Shown: positions 14,001 to 22,096 of the stretch, piece by piece
Numbering within the stretch: the first letter of the stretch is position 1
Layout: each line of letters begins with the position of its first letter
From: Psococerastis gibbosa
Taxonomy: Eukaryota; Arthropoda; Insecta; Psocodea; Psocidae
Direction: 5' to 3'
DNA length: 64,000 bases
Assembly: GCA_963971405.1 (NCBI GenBank)
Contig: OZ020488.1
Location: 3,224,001-3,288,000, forward strand
The notes under the pieces: model-generated
Told to the model about the DNA's origin: nothing
Databases searched by the model: none
Seen by the model: only the letters and a program-made list of their open reading frames with translations
Made by a program: the position numbers and the translations under genes

Positions 14001-17000
14001 TTTGTTAAATTGAATTTCCCGCATATATTTTAACACCGTCACATAACACTAGTATTGCTGTATTAAAAATTAAACCCAGATATTACAATAATCCCAAATA
14101 GCCATAATCGGGCTACGCCTCAAGACTAAAAATCCCTTTCGAGTCTGTCCGTTCAGGTGTAGTTAGATTTCATAAAAGCATCGACCACGCTTCGCATGGT
14201 TGCGATTTATCTTTTCCTTATAAATGATAACTATTAAAGTACTCTAGCAGATATTTGGCACAATCGCTTTATTATTAAATTGTTTTAATTGTAATATATT
14301 ATAACATATTGTAATTTATTGTTGTTATAGAGATGGCTGTCGCGTTTGCTGGAGGGCGTTGTTCCCCTCTCTGGAACTATAGCTGATTTTTTGAATATTG
14401 TCACAGAGGCGCCCCATGTGGAGGGGCAGTTCGTTGTCAATGATCTCCTGATGACTATGGTAAGTTAACTGTAACATTAATTAGAAATTGCATGGATAAT
14501 TCATGCCCCAATGCCCTGCCACTATTGCTGTGTTGTAACGTATTATATTGGTCGGCCCATTCTTGACTATGTAATCGTCCCATCGATCAATTCTTGCATT
14601 GAAATTGTTCCAGCCGTTCTATCAGAAAACTCGACTTTCAAATTTTCAAATCAAATGTATTTAATTCTATCTCAAAGTATTTGATTTTATATATCGATGA
14701 TACCAAATTTTTGTTTCTCTAGGCGCGGCACCTGACCTGGATAGACGTGCTGGAAGTGTCGGTGTCGCAGGGCGGCATTATTGAGGACATTTTCAACCGT
14801 CTGCGGCCGGTCCTGCAGGAGTTTGTCACGCGTCGTCTGCTACAGGGCGAAGCGGCATCGCCCGCAACGGTAAACCGCGCTTGCGAGCGGCTAGACTGGG
14901 AGATGCGACCATTTATTACGGCTATGGTAAGTTGTTTGGTCATTGCCATCCTTTAGACCAGGTCTCACCATCGCTTGAAGAGTGTCTGTAAGGAATTGTA
15001 AATCATAGTTGATTATTCCTTAAATTCTTAATTCCTTCCTGTAATAATTATTATTGGCTAGTAGATTTGTTGGCTATACTGAGCAACAACATATCGCAAG
15101 TTCCCGCCACTCAAATTGTGGACAGAGCAGTGATTTCTGCACCAAATTCAATGTTCATATGTCTCTTATGATTTTTTCAGGGAAATGTGATACGTGATTC
15201 CGTAAATTTATCGGCTACTATAGCAACTATAACGCGTCGTGAGTCGTGACTTTTAAATCCGATTGTGAACCCCGCTGTGGGCAGTAATTTTTGGCGCCAA
15301 TTTCAAACTACATGTTTCTCATGTAATATTTCCAGGAAAATGTGAGGCTGCGTGATTCCATAAATGTGTCGGCTACTCTGAACAACTACAACATGTCGCG
15401 ACTTCCGGCTATTTTAACTCAGATTATGGACCCCGCGGTGGGTAATAATTTCGGCGCCAGTTTCACCCAAGGGCTCATCAGCTATATACGTCAGCTGGTG
15501 GCGATATTCCTGCACTGCTGCGTCGATGGCAGTCAGGGGCTTGATGCCATAGTTAGAAATAGTGTTGTAAGTATCGAGTTTTTCATTTTTATGTTCCAAG
15601 GCTAGTTATAATTTCAAAGATACATTCAAAAATATGCATAGATATACACACAATTACAGTCACCGCCTACCATTGGAAGTTAGGGCTGCTAATTCACCCA
15701 GTAGCTTTAAGAAAATAATTAAACAATATGTGTCTTAGATATCTGGTCTATTAATGGTTTTGACAATTCGATGCCATCTTTCCTGTATAGAACTCTAGCT
15801 TATTGTTTATTATTTGTTTACAGAGAGCGCTGACTCGCGGAGTACCGGAAGAAATTCAGCAGTGGACAGAGTCACATTCGATATCCAATCTGCAAGAGTA
15901 CACTTCCAGACTGAACGTTCCTCTTGAAGATATACAGCGGTTTTTGATTCACCACACACCCGCTGCCTCGTTAGCAAATGCTGCCTCAGCACCACTTCTA
16001 GAGGTATGTGGTGTTAATTTAATGATTGTACAATGGCTTCAATTAGTTCTAGGCGCCTGGGTGTTATATATGAGACTTTTCCACATCTTCCTGACCATTC
16101 ACAGTTGATCATTCAGCACTGAATCCTGTTCCAGTCCCTACTGACGTCGTCCTCAATATGGTTGCGCATTGCGTGGAGATATTGCCTCAAATACGAGCAT
16201 GCTACAAATAATTTTTCTTAATAATAAGAATAATCTCATTTTCGCTTACAAACATTCCAATGAAAGTATCCGAATAATCTCTTCAGACGCCTCTGTAGTT
16301 AATACATGTGTTGAGTTACGACAGGTCTCCGATCGCATGGTGTTTAGAGACTCGTACAAGTACGGGCTAGCTACTAACGAACTGTATAATTACAATGGCT
16401 TTCACGGCCGGAGTTACGTGACGAATCAGTAGAATCGGGGATGATAGGCCGTGGTCGTTCTGAAAGAGTACTTCCAAACGTTTCGTCATCTTCGGTGGAA
16501 CTGCGTAGACTTCTAATATTGTATCTCGGAGGCTCAGCAGCAACTGTTTAGAAGTACACTTTCAGAACGACCACGGCCTATCATCCCCGATTCTACTGAT
16601 TCGTCACGTAGTAATGAACTGCTATCGAAGATTTTTTTTGTGTGTAGCCCATGGAAACGGATTCAGCATTTGGATCACCCGAGTGGGGATCACCTGGCGC
16701 CATTCCGTCCCCTGATTTAGAGGAAGACAGTGCAGCAGAAACTCTTGTCGCCATGAATACGGAAAATTTACCGGATGTAGTCATAGGATCAGAGGCATGG
16801 CATAGCGCTCTACCTACGGTGAGTCAAAATGTTATTACTTCGATGTTTAGCATATGTGGCATACTATAGTTAACGGGAAAGGTTCGGAGAAGCCCGGTGG
16901 GTAAAGAACTGACTTAGGAACCGGATAGCTTGAAATAAAAGTATTGACTTTTTGTTCTATTACTAAGCCAACCTAGCGGAGTTAGGTATATAAAGCCCTC

Positions 17001-18251
17001 TCATATACCCAACTAGTAAGGCCCGAGACCGCCTGCTTTACATCCCCTCCGAAGCATGGACAGAAAATTTAGCAAGTGTGGGACTCGAACCTTTCGGTTG
17101 AAAGTCAGAGTCTGTACCACTACTCTAAATGTCCTGACAAATATGCGAAAGAAAATTACCCCGAATGAGTGGGCTTGTAAAGCAGGCGATCCCGGGCCAT
17201 CCTAGTTGAGTGCAAGAGGGCTGTTTAACAGTAGCATCTCTATGGATTCTGTAATAAAACAAGGAGTAGTTATTTATGTAAGACGCTGCCAGGTACTAGT
17301 TGTGTTGGTCTGATGATGGTGTGTATTCTTTTTTTATAGGAATGGGTGCCTGTGATAGCACGAGACACGCATAGGCAACGGAAACAGGCGTCGCAGAAGC
17401 CATTTAGCGACGGCTATCTAACAGGGATGCCACCCAAACGGCGAAAAATCATAGCTAATTCTAAACCACAAGGGGATTCGGTCGCGCAGAACATTTCAGG
17501 TAAGTCGTATCAATTGCCATTTACATAGTACTAGGCTGTGGCTGTATACATGTTAGATGGTATAAACCTGCCAGAAAGCAAAACACTTACGTGTGAGACG
17601 GTTATTAAGGGGCCTCGCTTTAATAAGGCATAGCTAAGAAAATGTTTGTTGATTTTCCAACGTCTGCTTTTAGCATTTCTGCTTTAAGCCACCCTGTCCG
17701 CCGGGCGGGGGAAGTGAGCCTCTTTCTTAACTTAAGGCACTCTAAGGGCAGACTGACAGGGTGGACTTCGTGGTTATAGTGGATTCCAAACCACTTGGGG
17801 AATATATTAAAGTCACACAATTAATTCGGAGGTGACCAAGACTCGACACACATTAGACTGACAGTCTTAGTGCATTATCATATCCCACCATGTTCCCCTG
17901 CCAACGATGTGCACACTACCAAGTTTGCTGCAGGTTGTTCTGGTGGAGTCTTGAAGGACAAGCACAAAGAGCTTACCAAGTGTATACGAAGAAAAACGTA
18001 CCTCAAGGAAAAACAGAAGGCATATGCATTACCATGATTTTTTTCTTCCAGAGGGTCTACGACAGGCAATTCACGCGGCAGGAGTCAGCTCCCCTGCAGC
18101 CGAGAGGGCCGTCGCGGACTCAGCCAGGGACCCCGTGTTGCAGCAGGCGTACAAACAGCAGGAAAAGGCGTCCGGTAGCAAAATACTGAGCCAGCACCCC
18201 GACTACGAGTCCGACCTGTTTCCCAATGCACACAAGTATTTCGACAAGTGA
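1948..18251 (+). CDS. BAG6: BAG6 (Scythe/BAT3) large proline-rich protein, 3' 15 exons
   Basis: BAG6 holds newly made tail-anchored and mislocalised hydrophobic proteins in the cytosol and passes them to GET4/TRC35-UBL4A or to ubiquitination. Exons: 1948-2065, 2572-2775, 3280-3570, 6603-7053, 8116-8305, 10091-10308, 11798-11940, 12974-13123, 14331-14459, 14723-14926, 15336-15566, 15824-16003, 16648-16818, 17340-17499, 18052-18251. Every junction keeps phase. They give 1012 residues plus one carried base. Recognised by memory-based similarity to vertebrate BAG6: the conserved middle domain (former DUF3538) in the first two exons, a Pro/Ala/Thr-rich middle, and a C-terminus with WVPVIARD, a PPKRRKI nuclear-localisation-type motif and DLFPNAHKYF in the BAG-like domain. 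The N-terminal ubiquitin-like domain lies upstream of the window. No AATAAA was seen shortly after the stop. Confidence 0.93.
2300..2530 (-). mobile_element. LINE 3'-end fragment in BAG6 intron
   Basis: The stretch with cgtggccgaagcatgttagt and tccgtttcttaac closely resembles 50515-50800. Both appear to be minus-strand remnants of one LINE tail family. Heavily decayed, with no open frame. Confidence 0.55.
2572..2775 (+). CDS. BAG6: BAG6 exon
   Basis: Acceptor ggtttctag and donor CAG|gtaaca enclose 68 codons in phase 0. HACHALSDLMVDF and PVVLQHSTILETGFPIRF complete the BAG6 middle domain (compare vertebrate VALSDLRCNL and PMVLQQAAIPIQI). Confidence 0.92.
3045..3240 (+). repeat. tRNA-like SINE, interrupted copy
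   Basis: An A-box-like tggtccagcggttaagac at about 3065 and a B-box-like gggttcaagtcccgc at about 3211 are separated by extra sequence. Related to the tRNA-like repeat at 58679-58760. It lies just upstream of a BAG6 exon. Confidence 0.55.
3280..3570 (+). CDS. BAG6: BAG6 exon, Ser/Thr/Ala-rich
   Basis: Acceptor tttgcag and donor gtgagt enclose 97 codons in phase 0. It begins DFEAHINVRRVD, then becomes low complexity with repeated GAANST units, and ends RRRANGIYVGIGPSHF. It is much more GC-rich than the flanking introns. Confidence 0.9.
3940..5101 (+). repeat. Dispersed repeat B, two or more degenerate copies
   Basis: The phrases gacagacattt, ttgggttcctggga, gaaatctcggaatcga and tataaattggaaagcaa recur in 3940-4175 and 4800-5101, in inverted orientation at 36294-36590, and loosely at 57690-57985. 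No open frame was seen, so the class is not assigned. Confidence 0.6.
5105..5785 (+). mobile_element. Non-LTR retrotransposon 3' end
   Basis: A 153-codon frame (5105-5566) matches the tail of LINE ORF2 proteins downstream of reverse transcriptase, with RAMNSCIRFIF, HISPQYKVLNF, RRWNRLPLKFR and SSFKKIIKRL. The 3' end runs into a tttca microsatellite at about 5750-5780, a plausible element tail. 5'-truncated copy inside a BAG6 intron. Confidence 0.8.
6118..6420 (+). repeat. Dispersed repeat R1, copy 2
   Basis: Second copy of the family at 1530-1775. It extends further right, ending near the block cacactaccaagtttgc that is also found at 17911-17928. Confidence 0.8.
6603..7053 (+). CDS. BAG6: BAG6 exon with NATAG-type tandem repeats
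   Basis: Acceptor gttatag and donor gtaagt enclose 150 codons plus one base. It begins VLEDDDGNVEVLMDFGPDGF, then enters a Gly/Asn/Ala/Thr tract in which the nonapeptide block GGEPNATA repeats three times, encoded by near-perfect 24-bp DNA repeats. A lineage-specific low-complexity expansion is likely. Confidence 0.9.
6812..6900 (+). repeat. 24-bp coding tandem repeat in BAG6
   Basis: The unit ggcgaacctaatgccactgc, plus four further bases, occurs three times in a row with a degenerate flanking unit on each side. All are in frame. Confidence 0.9.
7530..7904 (+). pseudogene. Non-LTR ORF2 C-terminal fragment
   Basis: In one frame, KRLEAFEMWCYIRMLWISW is followed by an in-frame TGA at 7620 and then RRAKLVGHLIRHENLVHTII and GTNTRVRPKKEF. 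This is the conserved C-terminal block of a common LINE group (EAFEMWCYRRM, then GHILRH, then RGR). The nonsense codon and missing RT mark it as dead. Confidence 0.8.
8116..8305 (+). CDS. BAG6: BAG6 exon
   Basis: Acceptor atattacag. Two bases complete the split Arg codon, then 62 codons and two bases before donor gtaagt. Contains LPSGVPFGLLQSVQSIAGQI, an amphipathic segment, then an Ala/Pro-rich stretch. Confidence 0.9.
8518..8549 (+). repeat. Microsatellite (AATG)n
   Basis: About seven uninterrupted copies of aatg. Other short microsatellites occur at 30634-30657 (aat), 46084-46098 (atca) and 50186-50203 (aatc). Confidence 0.9.
8950..9155 (+). mobile_element. LINE 3'-terminal fragment with GAA-rich tail
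   Basis: Encodes a degenerate SWLKNLRQWFNKSS and ends in an (AAG)n stretch. Clear sister of 34108-34335. SWLKN followed by an FRAAVS-type ending is characteristic of LINE ORF2 C-termini. Confidence 0.75.
9287..9442 (+). mobile_element. Short MITE A1
   Basis: About 155 bp with inverted termini: cagcctgatcgaggcg at the left and cgccccgatcagcctg at the right, each followed inward by ttataataccgg. It is nearly identical to the inverse copy at 13411-13563 in the same gene. Confidence 0.85.
9432..9592 (+). mobile_element. Diverged MITE A copy abutting A1
   Basis: Repeats the block aattttgaatagcactttcc and ends with atcgccatgatcgggcctct, the outer terminus of the longer MITE subfamily (19645-20002). 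It shares the junction sequence with A1, so a tandem or nested insertion is likely. Confidence 0.65.
9735..9998 (-). pseudogene. LINE ORF2 C-terminal fragment (antisense to BAG6)
   Basis: The minus-strand frame reads NYKTRNADNFILEHKKS, SVFDFGISHYNKLPAEIK, DRLDVFRSALIK. This is the typical LINE ending with a Y/WN-LP-IK core and a final F-K-L helix. Truncated 5' end. Confidence 0.75.
10091..10308 (+). CDS. BAG6: BAG6 exon
   Basis: Acceptor tttgttgcag. One base completes the split Pro codon, then 72 codons plus one base before donor gtaagt. The Pro/Ser/Thr/Gly-rich start leads into HLDFNIEGPVRLPIHVAEPR and the acidic MDDDMFR. Confidence 0.9.
11002..11169. mobile_element. Foldback element U1 (small)
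   Basis: A near-perfect 168-bp palindrome: arms contain acgtacaacgtcaacgaaaa and cgttgacgttgtacgtatat. Termini resemble taaggtgcccattcc and ggaatacccccctaag. First member of the foldback family at 11304, 21711, 37648, 40869 and 58214. Confidence 0.85.
11304..11778. mobile_element. Foldback element U2, ends 20 bp before a BAG6 exon
   Basis: Termini taggcgcatattccacctac and gtaggtggaatatgcgcctt are inverted repeats. The interior carries the family core gccatagttaaaattgatca and a tgatcatagagtaaaatcac block. The right end is about 20 bp from the BAG6 acceptor at 11797. Confidence 0.85.
11798..11940 (+). CDS. BAG6: BAG6 exon
   Basis: Acceptor ttttttttag. Two bases complete a Thr codon, then 47 codons to donor TAC|gtaagt. 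An alternative donor CAG|gtaggc after 11931 keeps phase and drops three codons. FQASFDPTLPCNSHHIR is a conserved block. Confidence 0.88.
12813..12890 (+). repeat. SINE S tail fragment
   Basis: Carries only the 3' half of the SINE: gttgagtgtaagagagggct, ccctagctccgctaggttgg, cttagtaata. 5'-truncated copy of the family best seen at 32446-32612. Confidence 0.8.
12974..13123 (+). CDS. BAG6: BAG6 exon
   Basis: Acceptor tattctcag and donor gtgagc enclose exactly 50 codons in phase 0. RRPTRVNIVLPQERPGRR is basic and followed by an Ala-rich stretch. Less conserved than its neighbours and placed by splice sites and phase. Confidence 0.8.
13411..13563 (-). mobile_element. Short MITE A2
   Basis: Inverse, almost identical copy of 9287-9442 with the same termini, implying recent activity of this short subfamily inside BAG6. 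Confidence 0.85.
13770..14118 (+). mobile_element. Long MITE A3
   Basis: Matches 19645-20002 along its length: caattgttttaaacaaatga, ttctcccttagatgta, tttgaatttcccgc, aacaccgtcaca and a terminal agccataatcgggct. The left terminus is eroded. Confidence 0.75.
14331..14459 (+). CDS. BAG6: BAG6 exon
   Basis: Acceptor gttgttatag and donor gtaagt enclose 43 codons. It encodes RWLSRLLEGVVPLSGTIADF and ends VVNDLLMTM, in the helical C-terminal third. Confidence 0.9.
14723..14926 (+). CDS. BAG6: BAG6 exon
   Basis: Acceptor tttctctag and donor gtaagt enclose 68 codons. WIDVLEVSVSQGGIIEDIF and RPVLQEFVTRRLLQG align in character with the vertebrate HFQPLQRLQPQLRSFFHQHY region. Confidence 0.92.
15026..15335 (+). 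pseudogene. BAG6: Two decayed tandem copies of the next BAG6 exon
   Basis: 15181-15310 repeats the exon at 15336 (aatgtg, cgtgattccgtaaat, tcggctact, ccccgctgtgggcagtaat) and keeps an acceptor, ttttttcag, but reads into a TGA. An older copy at about 15070-15135 still reads NNISQVPATQIVD, against NNYNMSRLPAILTQIMD in the live exon. Spacing is about 155 bp. Neither copy has a usable donor, so these are dead exon duplicates. Confidence 0.82.
15336..15566 (+). CDS. BAG6: BAG6 exon
   Basis: Acceptor atatttccag and donor gtaagt enclose 77 codons. SRLPAILTQIMDPAVG and GLISYIRQLVAIFLHCCVDG match the vertebrate FLQEQFNSIAAHVLHCTDSG region. Confidence 0.93.
15655..15745 (+). mobile_element. LINE 3'-end remnant
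   Basis: ctaccattggaagttagggc and agctttaagaaaataattaa match 5476-5540 of the LINE copy at 5105-5785. A small 5'-truncated insertion in a BAG6 intron. Confidence 0.75.
15824..16003 (+). CDS. BAG6: BAG6 exon
   Basis: Acceptor tttgtttacag and donor gtatgt enclose 60 codons. LTRGVPEEIQQWTESHSIS followed by EDIQRFLIHHTP corresponds to vertebrate MSRGVNPSLVSWLTTMM and VVLEHMP. Confidence 0.92.
16308..16375 (+). repeat. Dispersed repeat D, copy 1
   Basis: gtgttgagttacgacaggtc and tccgatcgcatgg recur at 30657-30722 with the same spacing. Unclassified. Confidence 0.7.
16385..16616. mobile_element. Foldback element V1
   Basis: Long inverted arms: aatcggggatgataggccgt, then ggtcgttctgaaag at the left, and ctttcagaacgacc, then acggcctatcatccccgatt at the right. 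A second copy is at 39078-39350 and a fragment at about 33090-33130. No transposase frame. Confidence 0.85.
16648..16818 (+). CDS. BAG6: BAG6 exon
   Basis: Acceptor gtgtgtag and donor gtgagt enclose 57 codons. An acidic, Ser/Pro-rich linker beginning PMETDSAFGSPEWGSPG and ending IGSEAWHSALPT, equivalent to the PMEVQG to PWAAAVP segment of vertebrate BAG6. Confidence 0.92.
16938..17136 (-). repeat. SINE S, full copy
   Basis: On the minus strand the head reads agagtagtggtacagactct, then gactttcaaccgaaagg and a B box ggttcgagtcccac. The 3' part is the ggcatgtaaagcaggcggtc to taagccaacctag-type tail. The tRNA-Glu-like anticodon region (ctttcac) suggests a tRNA-derived SINE. Confidence 0.85.
17173..17265 (+). 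repeat. SINE S tail, opposite orientation
   Basis: gtaaagcaggcgatcccggg, ctagttgagtgcaagagggc and a degenerate end adjoin the previous copy in the opposite orientation, forming an inverted SINE pair in one BAG6 intron. Confidence 0.7.
17340..17499 (+). CDS. BAG6: BAG6 exon with NLS-type motif
   Basis: Acceptor tttttatag and donor gtaagt enclose 53 codons plus one base. EWVPVIARDTHRQRK, then SDGYLTGMPPKRRKI, closely parallels vertebrate EWVPIIQQDIQSQRK and SDAYLSGMPAKRRKT, the nuclear-localisation and GET4-binding region. Confidence 0.96.
17650..17935 (+). repeat. Dispersed repeat R1, copy 3
   Basis: Third R1 copy, sharing tggattccaaaccacttggg and ggaggtgaccaagactcgac with copies 1 and 2. 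Confidence 0.8.
18052..18251 (+). CDS. BAG6: BAG6 terminal exon, BAG-like domain
   Basis: Acceptor ttcttccag. Two bases complete a Glu codon, then 65 codons and TGA. RDPVLQQAYKQQEKASGSK and HPDYESDLFPNAHKYF match vertebrate APEVQESYRQQL and DPNYSPQRFPNAQRAF, the UBL4A-binding BAG-like domain. Confidence 0.96.
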
Positions 18252-19640
18252 ATCACCTAGTGATGAACTCTTATTACTATTATACCCATATTATCAAGCC
18301 ATTATTAATGAACTCTTAACGTGTAGTTGGTTGCAAATGGAGTTCTTTAGGTATAGGAGAGACGCGGCATTTTTCGCACCATGCCATGAATTTGATGTAG
18401 GCGGGTTACGACTCTTGCCAGCCGTGTAGTGCTCTTGGTAGAGAACTGGAGTGTGAACCGGGAAGGCTTTGACATGGAACAAAAAATGTTCCGACCAACC
18501 TTAATGGGTATCACGCGTTGACATATTATGACATTGTAGTAAAGATGAATGTAAGATGACTAGGCCAGAGGCAACGCCTTAGCTGTGTGACTGCAATAAT
18601 TTAATGTCCACCTCGGACATGATCATTTTACGTTTATCCCTATATTACAAACTAAGATAATACTTGCTTACTCCTTGCCGCTACGGCCCCTGAAGGACCA
18701 TGGCCTATTTTGCTTCTGTATCCATTCGTTTCAGGACCTCAGCATTAGGGACTTTTTGACTAAATCAATTGTGTCACTGCCACAAACATAATGAAAAAAT
18801 GGTCGTATGAAAACTTTGTAATATAAGTGTTCATATCTGAATTTTTTTTTTTGCTTTAGCTAGATGAAGGCGATACAGTGCATTAAGAAATAGTTGTATA
18901 TCAGTCAGTCAGTTTTTGTAGTTTGTATTTTTTACGAATTTTTCACAAGACCATTTAGGGAACATTGCGGCTATGGAGTGTTGTATGAATTAATTACGTC
19001 CGGAATACCGGGACCCCGTTTGTTTAAAAAAAAAAAATACTTGGAGATCTCTATGGCCTACGGCGACTATTCCACTTGTTAATTTTCCATCAATAATTGA
19101 TGACTTTTTGGTTTAACGCTATGTCATTGTCTATTTTGACTCCCGCATGATAAAATTGATCGTTGTTCAGAGTAAAACACTTATTCCAAATAATAATAAA
19201 CAAGGTCTAGGGATGCGACAATAATTGTAGTAAATTTCTTTAGAGCAATGAATTCCTTCATAGTGGTGGTCTCGTCTTCTTCTTCGAATGCCCCTTCTGT
19301 CGACGATTGGTGACCAGCATGGCAATTGCATAAACATGTAGATACCGTACTTCGGACTCCCCAGAAGAAGGGCTGTGACAGGAAAACCGTTAAATCCTAG
19401 GACCATGATCAAGTAGTTTGTACAAATACGTACCAACCAATGACATTACATCACTATACTAGGAGACGCGGCACCAGATGGCGGTAACGCCAAGAGTGGG
19501 CGTTGGATAAACTAAACTAACTACAATTACGTGCTAACATTTGATTAAATGATTGGGACTGGTATCGGTCGGATTTTATAGTTCAGTGCCAAGATTTAAT
19601 GTATTTTCTTTTCTTATTTCTTACTTTGGCCCTGGACCAC
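18252..19640. other. BAG6 3' flank, no gene recognised
   Basis: Probable BAG6 3' UTR followed by intergenic DNA. 18700-18750 and 19230-19330 hold short minus-strand LINE-tail fragments, for example tcttcttcttcgaatgcccc and ttggtgaccagcatggcaat. No splice-bounded coding was found. Confidence 0.5.
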
Positions 19641-19644
19641 CTGC

Positions 19645-20002
19645 AGCCCGATCATGGCTATTGAGATTATTATAATACCGGGGTTTAATCAATTGTTTTA
19701 AACAAATGAGTGCAAAATGCGCGGGTAATTCAAATTGATAAATTAATATTTTTGGCGAGTTTTCAATTTTTTTCTCCCTTAGATGTAATTAATTACAATT
19801 CTTATTATATTTCAAAATTGTACCTGTACATTTTATTTTTATTAGTATTTCCTTCGATTATTAAGCATTCTCTTGTATTCTAATAATTTATTAATTTGAA
19901 TTTCCCGCGCATATTTTAACACCGTCATGTGACACTGTGGTATTAAAAAATAAACCCCGGTGTTATAATTAACCGAAATCACCATGATCGGGCTGCTGAT
20001 AC
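19645..20002 (+). mobile_element. Long MITE A4, complete
   Basis: Inverted termini cagcccgatcatggctattg and caccatgatcgggctg, with inner ataccggggtttaat and ataaaccccggtgttataat. About 358 bp and no coding. Reference copy for the long subfamily, which shares termini but not interior with the short MITE A1/A2. Confidence 0.85.
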
Positions 20003-21700
20003 ACAGTATGTCTGTGGACCAAAGGTTGGGAACATAGAGTATCGAATTTAGTCATAATGACTTCGGCATCCTTATGCTGTTGACTATTCATTGAGTTCCT
20101 CCGCCTTTGGGGCCAGTTCCTCAACCCCTGGACAAGACTTTTTTTCGCTTATCCCCGCTCAAACTCGGCCCCCTATCTGTTCAGTCGCCATTACGCGTTT
20201 TCAATTTCAATACGAAGATTTACAGATGAGGGATTTTCGCGTCTTCGCCCCATAGACCATAAGGCATTACTCTGAAGCTCAGCTACTTTGAAGATCACAT
20301 GGGAACATTAACGCGAGGAGGGTGGGCAACCTTTTAGAATTTGAAGAAATTGTCAATTATTGAAGACAAGTGGAAAAATAAAAATGCAAAATGTATGCTA
20401 TTTCCGTCAATAATTATTGATGAAAAATGTATAAATGGAATAGCCGCCGTAAATAAACAATTTATATTGTCAAGAACCAAATATTAAAAATTAATAAAAC
20501 AATGATTTTGGAATGTAAACAAAGCCGTGTCTGGAAGGCCCGCCGTTGATCAAATGGCACCACTCTTATTCCAAATGCATGGACAAGTGGGAAATATGTC
20601 GTTGTTTCCATCCTATAAAGGACTCTCGTTGTATAGTTATAGGGGTTTGTACGAGTGGGAGTGCCAATCCAGCGAGTTACTCGCAAATCTGGATTTTAAA
20701 AAAAAACATTTGCAGTATGTTTTGTTTATTATATTGTATGCATTGCTATTGCAAGTAAGGTAGAATTAGAAACCATGAAATTAGATGAATGGCGTAGGAA
20801 ATAAAACAAGACTCCGAGTTAATACTTAATTAATCACTCCTTGGCCCGTGAAGGCTCTTGACCTGCTCTACAACATCGCGTCAGCCAACCCATAAAAACT
20901 AAAAAAAAAATGGTCTACTACATTTTTTTTTAATGGTCTACTACATTTTTTTTTTTATAAAACGGCTGCAACGATTTGTTTAAACTCTATTCGGTGTCAA
21001 TGTGAATAAAAACAACTTGGCCGCTTCCCCCTTGATAGTTCGGTTCTGGGTGACATAAAAACTCAATTTTCAGTCAAAATCACTATAAAAAAAATATATA
21101 TATTTCTGCAGAACCTTCCTATCTATGCTTTCTAACTTTATGTATGTCTTAGGTGCTAAATAGAGTGAGAAAACTAAACAGGCTGCTTTCTCAAGGAAGG
21201 TTTTGATTTTTAAGAAAAAAAAATAATAATTTTGGAGTAAATTATGGATGTACTGTATGTACTTCGTTATTAGTGTGTATCTCCCCATTATAGACTTTGC
21301 AATCATCTCGTCGCTCAACCCAGTGCTTTTGATAAGGGGAAAACAGCCGAAATGTAACCTTAGTAGGACAATCATTATATAGGTACCATGGTCCAGGGAA
21401 TTAGTAAATAAAATAAAATGAATTTGTCAAGTATTACTGAAATATATTAAAAGCGGTCGGTCGTAAGGCTACAGACATACAACACTACCTTTAATATAGG
21501 TATTTTAGTATTACTTGACAAAGTTATTTTATTTATTATGACGAAGTAGTACAATGTGAGTGTGGAAAATATAACTAAAATAGTCAATGGAACTATTTTA
21601 TCTATTAGGATTTGCGGCAACTAGTATGCACTGGTCCAGTAATACCGGTTCTTTAAGTATTGGTCAAAAGTAAAAGTTATCACTGTCTGAAAGTAGACGT
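20003..21700. other. Intergenic, nothing recognised
   Basis: AT-rich. A small tandem duplication of aatggtctactacattttttt lies at about 20908-20960. The open frames here are short and without family motifs or splice context. Confidence 0.5.
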
Positions 21701-21710
21701 CATCCATATA

Positions 21711-22096
21711 AGGCGCCCATTCCATTGACCGGCTAGGGCTATTTCCAAAACGGTGACGTGGTAGCAGACACTCAAGACTTAGGTGGCGTTTCCATCGACC
21801 TCGCATTGCAGAATTGACGGAAATGTTTATTTTCCTCTATGCCATAGTTAAAATTGATCAATGATCATACAATAAAATCACAAACAAACAAACTAAAATT
21901 AAAAAATGGCTTCATGGGATATGTTAATTACAAACATTTTAATAGATGTCTATAAAAAGAAAAATTCTAATTTCCGTCAATGTCATTTGGATTCTGCAAT
22001 GCGAGGTCGGTGGAAACGCTACCTAAGTCTTGAATGTCTGCTACCACGTCACCGTTGTTGGAAATAGCCCTAGCCGGTCAATGGAATGGGCGCCTA
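21711..22096. mobile_element. Foldback element U3, composite
   Basis: Outer inverted arms of about 105 bp: aggcgcccattccattgacc at the left and ggtcaatggaatgggcgcct at the right, with cggtgacgtggtagcagaca against tgtctgctaccacgtcaccg further in. The inner module starts ggcgtttccatcgacctcgc. The core has gccatagttaaaattgatca. Confidence 0.9.
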
